From an uncultured Eubacteriales bacterium (lineage in GTDB: Bacteria; Bacillota; Clostridia; Christensenellales; Aristaeellaceae), in the NCBI GenBank assembly GCA_900548145.1, contig URJB01000002.1:1-64000 (forward strand): a DNA stretch of 64,000 bases. The letters run 5' to 3'. The position numbers were made by a program, and so were the translations under genes. Below the pieces are notes generated by a model. That model was given only the letters and a program-made list of their open reading frames with translations. It did not search any database and had not been told where the DNA came from. Below, in pieces: positions 15,228-24,419 of this stretch; the first letter of the stretch is position 1, and each line of letters begins with the position of its first letter.

Positions 15228-16346
15228 TTACTTGACAAAGGTTTGGGTCGAGTGATGAATCATCAACTTGGGTTCTAAAACCAGTTTCTGGCAGGCGTGC
15301 TCCTGCCCGGTCTCCAAGGCCTCTCGGAGCAGCTCCGCCGCACGTCGGCCCATTTCGAAGGAATTTTGCTCCACATAGGTAAACAGCGGCTCCATGCCCT
15401 GAAAAATTCGCGGCTGGTCAAAGCAGACCACGGAAAGCTCCTCGGGAATGCGGATGCCGCCGGTCTGGCACAGCTCCAGCAGCCATTCCGCCGCGTGACT
15501 GTTGGAGACCACCGCCGCGGTGATCTCCCGGGCGCGGATGGCGCTCAGCAGACGCTCCATTTCCTCCTGTGAAAAGGTCTGGGGATTGAACCGCTCCACG
15601 GCGTGCAATGGAAGCTGCTGCGCCGTCATGGCGGCCACGTAAGCGCCGTAGCGCACGGAAGTGACCTGCTCCCGGAAGGACGAATCGGCGATAAAGCAGA
15701 TGTTTCGGTGCCCCAGCGACAGCAGATGCTCCACGGCGAGCCAGCCGCCTTTTTCATTGTCGCAGCAGACGCAGCTGCTCTGTATGCCCGGAAAACAGCG
15801 GTCGATCAGCACCAGCGGAAATTTATTCAGGTGCATCCGCAGAATCGTATCGCTGTACACTTCACAGTCCACGGGAAAGAGAATCACGCCCGCGCAGCCG
15901 CTTTTCAGTGCCTGTTCCAGCGCGTATTCCTCCAGCTGGTTGCTGTGGGTCAGCACCAGATGAACGAAGCATTCCGGGTACTGCAGGGTCTGGGTAATGC
16001 CCTGAATGATGCTGCCGGAGTGATAATCCGCGTGCTCGGGAATCAGCACGGAAACCGGGCAGGGTTCACCATCGTTTTTAGGCACGCCGCCCAGCTTGAG
16101 GGCGCTGGGCTTCAGGTGCTTGTCCAGCGGATTGGCAAAGGAGCCGCGCCCTTGCACCCGATAAATATAGCCGTTCAGTGCCAGCTCGGTCAGCGCCTTT
16201 ACCGCCGTGATCCGGCTGACGTGGTAGCGTTCGGCCAGCTCCTTTTCGCTGGGAATGCGGTCTCCGGGCTGAAAAAAGCCGGATTGAATCTGCTCCATCA
16301 GCTCGTTTTGAATTTGCTCATACATGGGGATCAAAGAAGTTGACAT
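15228..16346 (-). CDS. GntR-HTH/LacI-sensor transcriptional regulator
   Basis: A 372-residue AraR-type chimera: a GntR winged helix at about 8-70 (MYEQIQNELMEQIQSGFFQP, then PSEKELAERYHVSRITAVKA) joined to a LacI/periplasmic-binding-like sensor domain (SVLIPEHADYHSG, LIDRCFPGIQSS, CFDQPRIFQGM). Such proteins repress sugar genes until a sugar binds. AAAGGAGC precedes the ATG. Its promoter (16375-16403) faces the importer promoter (16457-16484), so it probably controls both arms of the mannoside locus and itself. The effector is not known from sequence. Confidence 0.9.
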   Translation of the reverse strand: MSTSLIPMYEQIQNELMEQIQSGFFQPGDRIPSEKELAERYHVSRITAVKALTELALNGYIYRVQGRGSFANPLDKHLKPSALKLGGVPKNDGEPCPVSVLIPEHADYHSGSIIQGITQTLQYPECFVHLVLTHSNQLEEYALEQALKSGCAGVILFPVDCEVYSDTILRMHLNKFPLVLIDRCFPGIQSSCVCCDNEKGGWLAVEHLLSLGHRNICFIADSSFREQVTSVRYGAYVAAMTAQQLPLHAVERFNPQTFSQEEMERLLSAIRAREITAAVVSNSHAAEWLLELCQTGGIRIPEELSVVCFDQPRIFQGMEPLFTYVEQNSFEMGRRAAELLREALETGQEHACQKLVLEPKLMIHHSTQTFVK

Positions 16347-16374
16347 ATCAAGCTCCTTTCTTCACTCAAATTCT

Positions 16375-16403
16375 ATTATAAATGAAAAACAACGGATTGT
16401 AAA
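16375..16403 (-). promoter_or_regulatory. Promoter of the regulator-GH125 operon
   Basis: On the minus strand TTTACA (16398-16403) and TATAAT (16375-16380) are 17 bp apart. An ACAA-N4-TTGT inverted repeat at 16389-16400 overlaps the -35, a candidate autoregulatory operator. Confidence 0.75.
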
Positions 16404-16436
16404 CAAAAAACTTCATTCCATTCCTTCTTCCGACAA

Positions 16437-16484
16437 CTTGATATGAGGTTGATACATTGACTTTTCTCGGGCCGGGTTTATAAT
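16437..16484 (+). promoter_or_regulatory. Promoter of the mannoside importer operon with candidate operator
   Basis: TTGACT (16457-16462) and TATAAT (16479-16484) are 16 bp apart. Just upstream, CTTGATATG (16437-16445) is the exact inverse of CATATCAAG at 16344-16352, which overlaps the regulator start codon. The pair could serve looping repression by the GntR/LacI-type protein. Confidence 0.65.
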
Positions 16485-16511
16485 GAGCTTGCAAGTAAGG
16501 AGAAAAAACAT

Positions 16512-17498
16512 ATGCACGGTCTTCACAAAGGGAGGAATGGGGCAGTGAAAGAAAATTCGGGCACTATCAGCCGTTTTCTGCTTCGGGAAGGACGAGAATG
16601 GCGGCGCGCGCTGAAACGGGATTACGATCTGTACCTGCTGCTGATCCCGGTCATTGCGTTCTTCGTGGTGTTTTCCTACATGCCCATGTACGGCCTGCAG
16701 ATCGCGTTCAAGGACTATTCGCCGTCCATGACCATGGAGGCTGCGCCCTTCGTGGGGCTGAAGCATCTGAAGCGCTTCATCAATTCCTTCTATTTTGAAC
16801 GGGTGCTGCGCAATACGCTGACCATGTCCCTCTACAGTCTGCTGGTGAAGATCCCCGCGCCGATCCTGCTGGCGCTGCTGTTTAATGAGATTCGTTCCAA
16901 GCGGGTGCAGGTCTCTTTGCAGGTAATTTCCTACACGCCTTACTTCATTTCCACCGTGGTGCTGGCCAGCATGATCGTTATGTTCCTCACGCCGGGCACG
17001 GGATTTCTGGACGCGCTGGTGCGCTGCTTCGGCTTTGATAAGGCCACCAGCATTCTGTCGGAACCCGGCGCCTTCAAGCACATCTACGTCTGGTCCGAGG
17101 TGTGGCAGAGCATGGGCTGGGACAGCATCATTTACACCGCCGCCATTGCGGGCGTACCCGCCGACCTGTACGAGGTGGCGCGGCTGGAAGGCGCGGGCAA
17201 GCTGAAACAGGCGTGGTACGTGACCCTGCCCTGCATTTCGCCCACCATTATCATCGTGACGATCATGGCGGTGGGCGGCGTGCTGAACGTGGGCTATGAA
17301 AAAGTCTTTCTTCTGCAAAATACCGCAAATCTGGAAGCGTCGGAAGTCATTTCCACCTACGTGTACAAGGCCGGTCTGGAAAAAGCCCAGTACAGCTTTG
17401 CTTCCATGGTGGGTCTGTTCAATAACGTCATCAATTTTGTCATTTTGATCCTGGCCAACCAGCTCTCCCGCCGCCTGAGCGAGACCTCCCTGTGGTAA
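16512..17498 (+). CDS. Sugar ABC transporter permease (LplB type)
   Basis: A 328-residue membrane permease of the MalF/LplB class. The first membrane segment is LYLLLIPVIAFFVVFSYMPM, followed by the YGLQIAFKDYSP typical of the LplB subgroup. The EAA loop reads YEVARLEGAGKLKQAWYVTL. AAGGAG lies before the ATG. It forms a channel with the next gene and works with the large binding protein at 18488. No ATPase gene is present; importers of this class usually share a multi-sugar ATPase (MsmX type) encoded elsewhere. Confidence 0.93.
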   Translation: MHGLHKGRNGAVKENSGTISRFLLREGREWRRALKRDYDLYLLLIPVIAFFVVFSYMPMYGLQIAFKDYSPSMTMEAAPFVGLKHLKRFINSFYFERVLRNTLTMSLYSLLVKIPAPILLALLFNEIRSKRVQVSLQVISYTPYFISTVVLASMIVMFLTPGTGFLDALVRCFGFDKATSILSEPGAFKHIYVWSEVWQSMGWDSIIYTAAIAGVPADLYEVARLEGAGKLKQAWYVTLPCISPTIIIVTIMAVGGVLNVGYEKVFLLQNTANLEASEVISTYVYKAGLEKAQYSFASMVGLFNNVINFVILILANQLSRRLSETSLW

Positions 17499-17521
17499 AC
17501 GGATCGGAAAGGAGAAAGACG

Positions 17522-18439
17522 ATGCGGAAATCCAAGCGTTCTTCCGGCTCTGCTTTGCAGGAGACCCGGGGCGACAGAATCATTCACGTAGTCGCCGCCG
17601 CCCTGCTGGGGCTGATCATTCTGTGCCTGTTTTATCCCATGTGGGCGGTGGTCGTGGCCTCCTTCAGCAATCCCACGGAGCTATACCAGAAGTCCTTTCT
17701 GATTCTGCCGACGGAGTGGACGCTGGAAAGCTATCGAATGGTTTTCCGGGATAAGGACTTCCTGATGGGCCTGCGCAACTCCGTGCTGTACACCGTCACC
17801 GGCACGGCGCTGAACGTGGTCATGAACATCTGCGGCGCGTACCCGCTGTCCAAGCGGCGGCTGAAAGGCCGGTCGGTGCTGATGTTCCTGTTCACCTTCA
17901 CCATGTTTTTCAGCGGCGGCATGGTGCCCACCTATCTGCTGATCTCCCGGCTGCATCTGCTGGACACCATCTGGGCCATTCTGCTGCCCTCGGCGGTGGG
18001 CATGTATAACATCATTATCATGCGTACCTATTTTCAGACCACCATTCCGCAGGAATTGGAGGACGCGGCAGAGGTGGACGGCTGCACCAACTTCCGCTTT
18101 CTGCTCTCCGTAGCGCTGCCTCTGTCCCGGCCCGTGATCGTGGTCATCGCGCTGTATTACGGCGTAGGACGCTGGAACGACTATTTCGCCGCCATGATGT
18201 ACCTGACCAAGCGGGCCATGTACCCCCTGCAGCTTGTGCTGCGGGAAATTCTTCTGCAAAATCAGGCCGGGGACATGCTGCACGTGGCCACCGACGCGGG
18301 CTACGCCGACCGCATGATCGCCCGGATGGGGCTGAAATACGCGGTCATTGTAATTTCCACCCTGCCAATTCTGCTGATTTTCCCCTTTGTGCAGCGTTTT
18401 TTTGCCAAGGGTGTGATGATCGGCGCTATCAAGGGATGA
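17522..18439 (+). CDS. Sugar ABC transporter permease (YtcP/MalG type)
   Basis: A 305-residue second permease. It has about six membrane segments (ALLGLIILCLFYPMWAVVVA first), the YtcP-type motif FTMFFSGGMVPTYLLI, and an EAA loop LEDAAEVDGCTNFRFLLSVA. AAAGGAG precedes the ATG at 17522; an earlier in-frame ATG overlaps the previous gene without a good site. Operon with the LplB-type permease 23 bp upstream and the binding protein downstream. Confidence 0.92.
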   Translation: MRKSKRSSGSALQETRGDRIIHVVAAALLGLIILCLFYPMWAVVVASFSNPTELYQKSFLILPTEWTLESYRMVFRDKDFLMGLRNSVLYTVTGTALNVVMNICGAYPLSKRRLKGRSVLMFLFTFTMFFSGGMVPTYLLISRLHLLDTIWAILLPSAVGMYNIIIMRTYFQTTIPQELEDAAEVDGCTNFRFLLSVALPLSRPVIVVIALYYGVGRWNDYFAAMMYLTKRAMYPLQLVLREILLQNQAGDMLHVATDAGYADRMIARMGLKYAVIVISTLPILLIFPFVQRFFAKGVMIGAIKG

Positions 18440-18487
18440 TTCCATCGGGCCAACCGATGAGAACATAAATCAAAAGGAGGTACCCCC

Positions 18488-20077
18488 ATGAAAAAACTGT
18501 TGGCTTTGGTTCTGGCATTGAGCATGGTTCTTTCTCTCTGCTCCGTAGCGATGGGCGAGGGCGAAGCAAAGGAAGTCAAGACCTTCCGCATCGTCTGCCC
18601 CGCCGGCGGCGACAGCAATCCGCCCGCTTCCGAGTGGTGGATCTGGCAGAAGTACGAAGAAATGACCGGCATCCATATCGAGTGGGAAGAAATTCCTGAA
18701 TCCGCGCTGAACGACCGCAAAAACCTCATCATGATGTCCGATGAGAAGCCGGATGCGTTCTGGCATGTGTCCTGGTCCAGCGAGGAACTGGCCCGGTACG
18801 GCGCCAGCGGCTCCTTCGTGAACATCGCTCCCTATCTGGATACGTCTGCTTCCAACCTCAAGACCCTTCTGACGGAAGAAGTGCCGGACGGCCTGAAGTC
18901 CATCACCATGGACGACGGCGGCATCTACGGTATGCCCTGGGTCATGACCGATAAGCCCCAGACCAACGCCCGCTTCTACCTGAACAAGAACTGGCTGAAG
19001 AACGCCGGTCTGGAAGTGCCTGAGACCATCGAAGACCTGACCAAGGTGTTCGACGTGTTCAAGACCACCGACGTCAACGGCAACGGTGATGCGAACGACG
19101 AATGGCCCATCTACATGCAGCCCGACGGCATCGGCATGCTGGAAGAAATGCTTTGCGGCAGCTACGGCATCGGCAATAACGGCTTCAAACCCATTGGCGA
19201 AAAGTACTACCTTGACAAGGACGGCAAGGTGCAGTACCTTTACACCAGCGAAGGCATGAAGAAAATGTGGCAGCAGATGGCCGACTGGTGGAGCAAGGGT
19301 TACTTCTATCCCGAAACCTTCGGCAAGTACGAGTATGAAAGCTGGGTAACCGACGGCAAGGTGAACGACGTGGTCGGTATGTACGGCTGGGGCGACGCCG
19401 CCTTCCTGTACTCCGATGCTTCTCAGGATTACGTGGGCATCGCCGCGCTGGAAGGCCCCGACGGCGATAAGGTGCAGAGCTGGTGCGACTATCCCGTGCG
19501 CGGTATCGGCACCTTCGTCATCACCGACGCGTGCGACGATCCCGAAGCCCTGATCAAGTGGGGCGACTTCTTCTACAGCCCGGAAGGCACTACCTTCGCG
19601 GCCTACGGCACCGAGGGCGAGACCTACACGCTGGACGAAAACGGCCAGATCGTGTACTGCGACGACATTCTGAACTATGACGGCGGCGCGCAGCTGGGCG
19701 CGTGGCAGTATGGCTTCTTCGTCTACGGTGGCAGCTTCCCCTGGCGTTCCTACGACTCCAAGACCATGGAGCACGCCCGCAAGAACGACGTGGAAGGCTT
19801 CACCGGCGAGCGCTTCAGCGATTATGTGGAGGACTCCGAAAAGTACTCCGCCAAGCTGATGCCCGGCATGATCCCCACGGCGGAGGAAGCCGATCAGGTT
19901 TCTCCCTTCCTGACCGACTCCGACAGCTACGTACAGGAAGCCCGCATGAAGTTCGTCACCGGCCAGTGGAATTTCGATTCCGACTGGGACGCTTACGTCA
20001 ACCAGCTCAACGCCATGGGCGCTGAGGATTACGTCACCGTCAAGCAGGCTCAGTATGATCGTTATCTGAGCAAGTAA
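18488..20077 (+). CDS. Sugar ABC transporter substrate-binding protein (LplA type)
   Basis: A 529-residue extracytoplasmic solute-binding protein of the large family-1 LplA group that binds oligosaccharides. The N-terminus is a signal peptide (LLALVLALSMVLSLC); a Cys at 18 lies in an imperfect lipobox (LSLC), so anchoring is uncertain. The sequence is rich in Trp and Tyr (PASEWWIWQKYEEMTGI) and includes DVNGNGDANDEWP, a calcium-site-like loop common in this group. AAAAGGAGG precedes the ATG. It is followed by a strong hairpin without a U-tract. Confidence 0.92.
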   Translation: MKKLLALVLALSMVLSLCSVAMGEGEAKEVKTFRIVCPAGGDSNPPASEWWIWQKYEEMTGIHIEWEEIPESALNDRKNLIMMSDEKPDAFWHVSWSSEELARYGASGSFVNIAPYLDTSASNLKTLLTEEVPDGLKSITMDDGGIYGMPWVMTDKPQTNARFYLNKNWLKNAGLEVPETIEDLTKVFDVFKTTDVNGNGDANDEWPIYMQPDGIGMLEEMLCGSYGIGNNGFKPIGEKYYLDKDGKVQYLYTSEGMKKMWQQMADWWSKGYFYPETFGKYEYESWVTDGKVNDVVGMYGWGDAAFLYSDASQDYVGIAALEGPDGDKVQSWCDYPVRGIGTFVITDACDDPEALIKWGDFFYSPEGTTFAAYGTEGETYTLDENGQIVYCDDILNYDGGAQLGAWQYGFFVYGGSFPWRSYDSKTMEHARKNDVEGFTGERFSDYVEDSEKYSAKLMPGMIPTAEEADQVSPFLTDSDSYVQEARMKFVTGQWNFDSDWDAYVNQLNAMGAEDYVTVKQAQYDRYLSK

Positions 20078-20090
20078 GACCGGCTTTTTC

Positions 20091-20114
20091 GGAGGAGGGG
20101 GAAACCCCTCCTCC
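20091..20114 (+). other. Intercistronic hairpin after the sugar-binding protein
   Basis: GGAGGAGGGG pairs perfectly with CCCCTCCTCC around a GAAA tetraloop. No U-tract follows, so it is more likely a 3' stabiliser of the binding-protein message than a terminator. Confidence 0.65.
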
Positions 20115-20177
20115 CTGCCGTATAGAAGACATCCATTCCGATGGGTGAATGCAGAAATATTGAGGAGAAAACAAGCC

Positions 20178-23009
20178 ATGAGCAACGTGCTGACCGAAAA
20201 GTTCATTCGCCTGAAAACCGCTGTGGGCGGAAACCGCGAAGTAACGGCTTACGAGGATACCTTTGGCATGACCAAAGAGGAACAGGCGCATATCACGCGC
20301 CCGAATCAGTGGAATACCCGCATTCTCAGCGAGCTGGAGTTCGCCCTGAACCTGCGGGAGGACGGTGCGTTCGACGAGGCGATCGGACGCGCGTTGGATC
20401 TGTTGCTCAAGGCCATGGAAGAAGAAGGCGTATTGAGCAACGCCGTCTGCCAAAAGGCGGAGGGGCTGCTTGAGCCGCTTCAGCAGGAGGCGAAGAACTA
20501 CCAGCTGATTCTGGCCGCACACGCCCACATCGACATGAACTGGATGTGGAGCTACCCGGAGACGGTGGCCGCCACGCTGGCTACCTTCCGCACCATGCTG
20601 ACCCTGATGGAGGAATACCCGGACTTCCATTTTTCCCAGTCTCAGGCGGCGGTCTATGAGATCGTGGAAAAATACGACCCGGACATGATGGAGGAGATCA
20701 AGCGACGCATCCGGGAAGGCCGCTGGGAATGCACCGCGTCCGCGTGGGTGGAGGCAGACCACAATATGCCCAATACCGAGTCCATGCTGCGGCATATTGC
20801 CTACACTCGGAAGTACCTTTCCGAAAAATGGAGCGTGCAGGATTTCGAGATCGACTTTTCGCCGGACACCTTCGGCCACAACGCCTTTTTGGCGGAGGTG
20901 GATCATTTCTCCGGCGTGAAGTATTTCTACCATTGCCGCGGCCTTAAGGAGGACGAGATCCTCTACCGTTACCGCGCGCCCTCCGGTCATGAACTGCTGA
21001 CTTATCGGGAGCCGTTCTGGTATAACGCGGCGGTCACGCCCCGTATGGGCGTTGCCGCGCCGCTGATCTCCCGCCGCTGCGCCGGGCTCAAGACCGGACT
21101 GGCGATTTACGGCGTGGGCGACCATGGCGGCGGACCCACCCGGCGGGATATCGAGTTCGCGCAGGAAATGATGCAGTGGCCCGTGTTCCCGGCTTTGCGC
21201 TTCGGGACGGTACGGGAGTTCTTCCATGCTGCGGAAAGCGTCCGGGAGAAATTGCCGGTGATCGACCACGAGGTCAATTACTTTGCCCCCGGCTGCTATA
21301 CCACCCAGAGCCGCATCAAGCAGGGCAACCGCCGTATGGAAGCCCAGTTGTGCGATACCGAGGTGCTGGGAGCCGCTGCCCAGAAATGGACGGGCTTCCG
21401 TCCCGATCAGGACGGGCTTCGCGAGGCATGGCAGAAGGTGCTCTTTACCCACTTCCACGATATTCTGACCGGCTCCTGCGTGCAGGACACTCGGGAACAC
21501 GCCATGGGCCTGTACCAGCAGAGCGCCGCCATGGCGCAATCCCAGATGAGCCGGGCCATGCAGGCCATCTGCAAAAACATCGATACCAGCGCCTTGGGCG
21601 GGAGGGAAAACGATCCCCATTCCCAGAGCGAGGGCGCTGGCGGCGGTTTCCATGTGGAGAGTTTCGGCGGTTTCCCCTGCCCGGAACGGGGCAACGGCCT
21701 GACCCGCGTATTCCAGCTTTTCAATCCCACGGCTCAGCCCCGAAAAGAAGTGGTGGAGCTGACCAGCTGGGATTGGGTCGGCGACCTGAAACGGGCTTAT
21801 GTGACCGACGCGGCAGGACGGGAACTGCCCTTCCAGCTGGTGGACGGGCAGCTGCAGAAATATTGGGATCACCAGTATTTCCGCTTTCTGGTGCAGGCGG
21901 AAGTGCCTGCGGCGGGCTATACAACGGTAGTGCTGCGGCAGCGTCAGGCCGAGAAGTACCCGGTGTATTTCCAGTCCGGCGAACGCATCTCCGCCCTGTT
22001 TGACGATCTGGTGCTGGAAAACAGCCGCCTGCGGACTGTGCTGGACAAGGGCACCGGCCGAATCCGTTCCCTGCGGGTGGATGGAGAAGAACTGGTGGAC
22101 AAAGACGCGGGCTTCTTCCTGCTGGAAACGGAGCCGGCGACCTCCAACGCGTGGCAGATCGGCCGTCATATCCGTAAGACTCCCGTGGAGCAGTGCGTCG
22201 ACCTCCGCTGGACGGAACGGGGCCCGCTGCGCCAGATCGTTCAGGCGAAATACCGCATTGCGTCCTCTACGCTGGAAGTGACCTATACGCTGGAAGAAGA
22301 CAGCGACACGCTGAAACTCGCCACAAAGACGGACTGGCATGAGATCGGCGGAGCTACCATTCCTGTGCTCGCCTTCCAGGCGCCGCTGAGCTATCAGCCC
22401 AGCTGTTTCCGCTATGATACCGCAGCCGGTTCCGTCTGCCGGGAAAGCACGGCTAACGACGTTCCCGGCCTGCAGTACGGCTTGGCGGTTCGGGAGCAGG
22501 ACGAGGGCCTGATGATGATGAGCGACTGCAAGTACGGCTACCGCGGCGAGGGCTCCACGCTGGGTCTGACGCTGCTCAACAGCTCCACCAGCCCCGATCC
22601 CTACCCGGAACGGGGAATCCACCAGTTTGCCATCGGCCTGACCGCCTGTGCGGATCGGCCCGCTGCGGCGGAAAACAAGGCGACCGCCTTCTGCCACGGC
22701 GTGCAGTACCAGAGCAACAGCATTCATCCCGGAACCCTCCCGGCGGAAAAACAGCTGGTAACGCTGGAATCCGAAACGGCGGTGATCTCCGCCGTCTGGA
22801 TGGAAGGAACGGAAATGCGCGTTCGCCTGTACGAAACCGGCGGCAAAGCCAGCCGCGGAGTTCTCCATCTGGAAGACAAGGTTGCCGGCGCTCAAATCTG
22901 CGACGGCTTGGGAAATCCGTTGGAAGGCAAGGCCGAGGTGAACGGCACGACGGTTTGCTTCACCAGCCAGCCCTATCAGCTGATGGAAATCCACATCACA
23001 TTTGCCTGA
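20178..23009 (+). CDS. GH38 alpha-mannosidase
   Basis: A 943-residue cytoplasmic glycoside hydrolase family 38 alpha-mannosidase, a retaining zinc enzyme. The zinc site begins AHAHIDMNWMW (His117, Asp119) and the nucleophile is Asp230 in DFSPDTFGHNAFL. Further family motifs are ESMLRHIAYTRKYL and HFHDILTGSC. The C-terminal half holds the beta-sandwich domains. The ATG at 20178 has GGAG 10 bp upstream; an ATG 11 codons earlier does not. It would finish degradation of mannosides brought in by the upstream ABC importer. Confidence 0.94.
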   Translation: MSNVLTEKFIRLKTAVGGNREVTAYEDTFGMTKEEQAHITRPNQWNTRILSELEFALNLREDGAFDEAIGRALDLLLKAMEEEGVLSNAVCQKAEGLLEPLQQEAKNYQLILAAHAHIDMNWMWSYPETVAATLATFRTMLTLMEEYPDFHFSQSQAAVYEIVEKYDPDMMEEIKRRIREGRWECTASAWVEADHNMPNTESMLRHIAYTRKYLSEKWSVQDFEIDFSPDTFGHNAFLAEVDHFSGVKYFYHCRGLKEDEILYRYRAPSGHELLTYREPFWYNAAVTPRMGVAAPLISRRCAGLKTGLAIYGVGDHGGGPTRRDIEFAQEMMQWPVFPALRFGTVREFFHAAESVREKLPVIDHEVNYFAPGCYTTQSRIKQGNRRMEAQLCDTEVLGAAAQKWTGFRPDQDGLREAWQKVLFTHFHDILTGSCVQDTREHAMGLYQQSAAMAQSQMSRAMQAICKNIDTSALGGRENDPHSQSEGAGGGFHVESFGGFPCPERGNGLTRVFQLFNPTAQPRKEVVELTSWDWVGDLKRAYVTDAAGRELPFQLVDGQLQKYWDHQYFRFLVQAEVPAAGYTTVVLRQRQAEKYPVYFQSGERISALFDDLVLENSRLRTVLDKGTGRIRSLRVDGEELVDKDAGFFLLETEPATSNAWQIGRHIRKTPVEQCVDLRWTERGPLRQIVQAKYRIASSTLEVTYTLEEDSDTLKLATKTDWHEIGGATIPVLAFQAPLSYQPSCFRYDTAAGSVCRESTANDVPGLQYGLAVREQDEGLMMMSDCKYGYRGEGSTLGLTLLNSSTSPDPYPERGIHQFAIGLTACADRPAAAENKATAFCHGVQYQSNSIHPGTLPAEKQLVTLESETAVISAVWMEGTEMRVRLYETGGKASRGVLHLEDKVAGAQICDGLGNPLEGKAEVNGTTVCFTSQPYQLMEIHITFA

Positions 23010-23335
23010 TTATGAAAGAAAAAACTGCCGGTGAGAAGCGAAACTCACCGGCGGATTTTTTATAGGGCTTCATACAACAGAAGAGTACATTCGTTGGTTT
23101 TCTTGCACTTTCGTTCCTTTATACTTATTTTTGGCGTTGATGCAGAAACCATAGGCTTCAAAAACAGGAGAGAAGTATGATCCTTTCCGATCGACTCATA
23201 CTTTGACAGGATAGTTAGTTTTGTTCATGTTCATCATCTCGCTTTAGGATGAGGTAAAATTTACAACTGTAGTGTAGATTTTGGAAAAGAATTGAGGTAT
23301 AACAAAATAGAAACTTGTTATAAGGAGAAAAACGT
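23010..23335. other. AT-rich intergenic stretch with possible CopY/BlaI-like box
   Basis: No gene is supported. After the mannosidase terminator this stretch becomes clearly AT-richer. It contains TACAACTGTA at 23262-23271, which fits the TACA-N2-TGTA core bound by CopY/BlaI/MecI-type repressors, and TATAACAA/TTGTTATA as an inverted repeat at 23298-23322 next to the ribosome binding site of the following broken gene. These are consistent with an old regulated promoter. Confidence 0.35.
23025..23061 (+). terminator. Terminator of the mannoside operon
   Basis: TGCCGGTGAG pairs with CTCACCGGC, followed by GGATTTTTTAT. Confidence 0.85.
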
Positions 23336-24416
23336 ATGAAAACTTTTTCCTGTGTCATCATCCAGCTACTGCTGTTACTTCTGATTTGCGGTGTTGCAAT
23401 AGCAGAAGATGATTTCCCTGTACAAGTGAAACAATATTTCGAGAATGAAAAGATACTTGAAATAGAAACCTATAGTTCCTCCGAAAAACTTTTCGCTGCA
23501 ATAGCAAGAGATCAAAATCACGAAAGGGTTTTATACGCTTTTTAATACATCAACGGAAAATGGGAGTGCTTTACTAAAACAAAAAACGCCATCCCCAAGA
23601 TGGAACGGAAGGCTTTTGTTTCTGTTTCTGATACATATCAAGATAGTAATATCGAAAGCATCCAAAACATTCCCAACATATCAATTTGGTTTATGGAGCC
23701 AAACGAAGATCACTATGAATTATTGATGGTTTTTTGCTTGATGGAGATCGTTATATTCTGCGTGATGTTATTCCTCATCATGGCAGCATGCGCTATGAAA
23801 ACGGAGCAGTTTTTATTTATGAAGATGACTGTTTCGCCAGCCAAAGAGGATATGTTCAATATCCCGCATCCGCTGACCTGACTGCATTTGTGTGTGACGA
23901 CTTTCTTTCATACACAAAAAAATGGGATAAAAAATACTACGAGCTTACGAATGATATATACTTTGATGATAGTCATCCTCTTTTGTATTATTGGCCAACC
24001 GATCAAAAACTATACCGGTGTACTCTGCGCCAACAAACAATGCTCTTATAGAGGCAAATGGAAAAGCAAAAGTATCTACAAACGATTGGATCCTTATTTA
24101 CGGTGGTGACAAAGATTACTATTTGATTCAATACGCTATTAACGAGTCAGCCATGCGATTTGGTTATATCACAAAACAGAGCCTAAATTATTCTACGCCT
24201 CTTGAAATGATGTGGTCGAATCAAAAAGCTACTGTGAAAAGCAAAACAAATCTGATTAACGACCCACTAGGAAGCAAAACCAAAATCAAATCTGTCGCAG
24301 CTGGAGCAGCGGTCGAATTGCTTGGCGCACTTAATGGATGGGCATATGTTGAATATAAATCATCTTCGGTCGTTAGAGGCTTCATCGACTACAAGTTTTT
24401 AAGTATAGAAAAATAA
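23336..24416 (+). pseudogene. Broken gene for a secreted SH3-like domain protein
   Basis: AAGGAG and an ATG begin a signal peptide (FSCVIIQLLLLLLICGVAIA) in a gene now broken at least three times. A TAA at 23543-23545 interrupts the frame, which continues at once with YINGKWECFTKTKN. Near 23730 the sense switches to another frame (LDGDRYILRDVIPHHGSMRY), and near 23995 to a third, which ends with an SH3-like repeat segment (TNLINDPLGSKTKIKSVAAG, then GWAYVEYKSS). The intact protein would have been about 360 residues and exported, perhaps cell-wall binding. Base and codon use is AT-richer than its neighbours, suggesting transfer. Confidence 0.75.
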
Positions 24417-24419
24417 TAA

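Noticed and set aside
20040..22994. A 984-codon open frame on the minus strand
   Set aside because: It lies fully antisense to the GH38 gene. GC-rich codon use opens the opposite frame, and no ribosome binding site or known motif is present.
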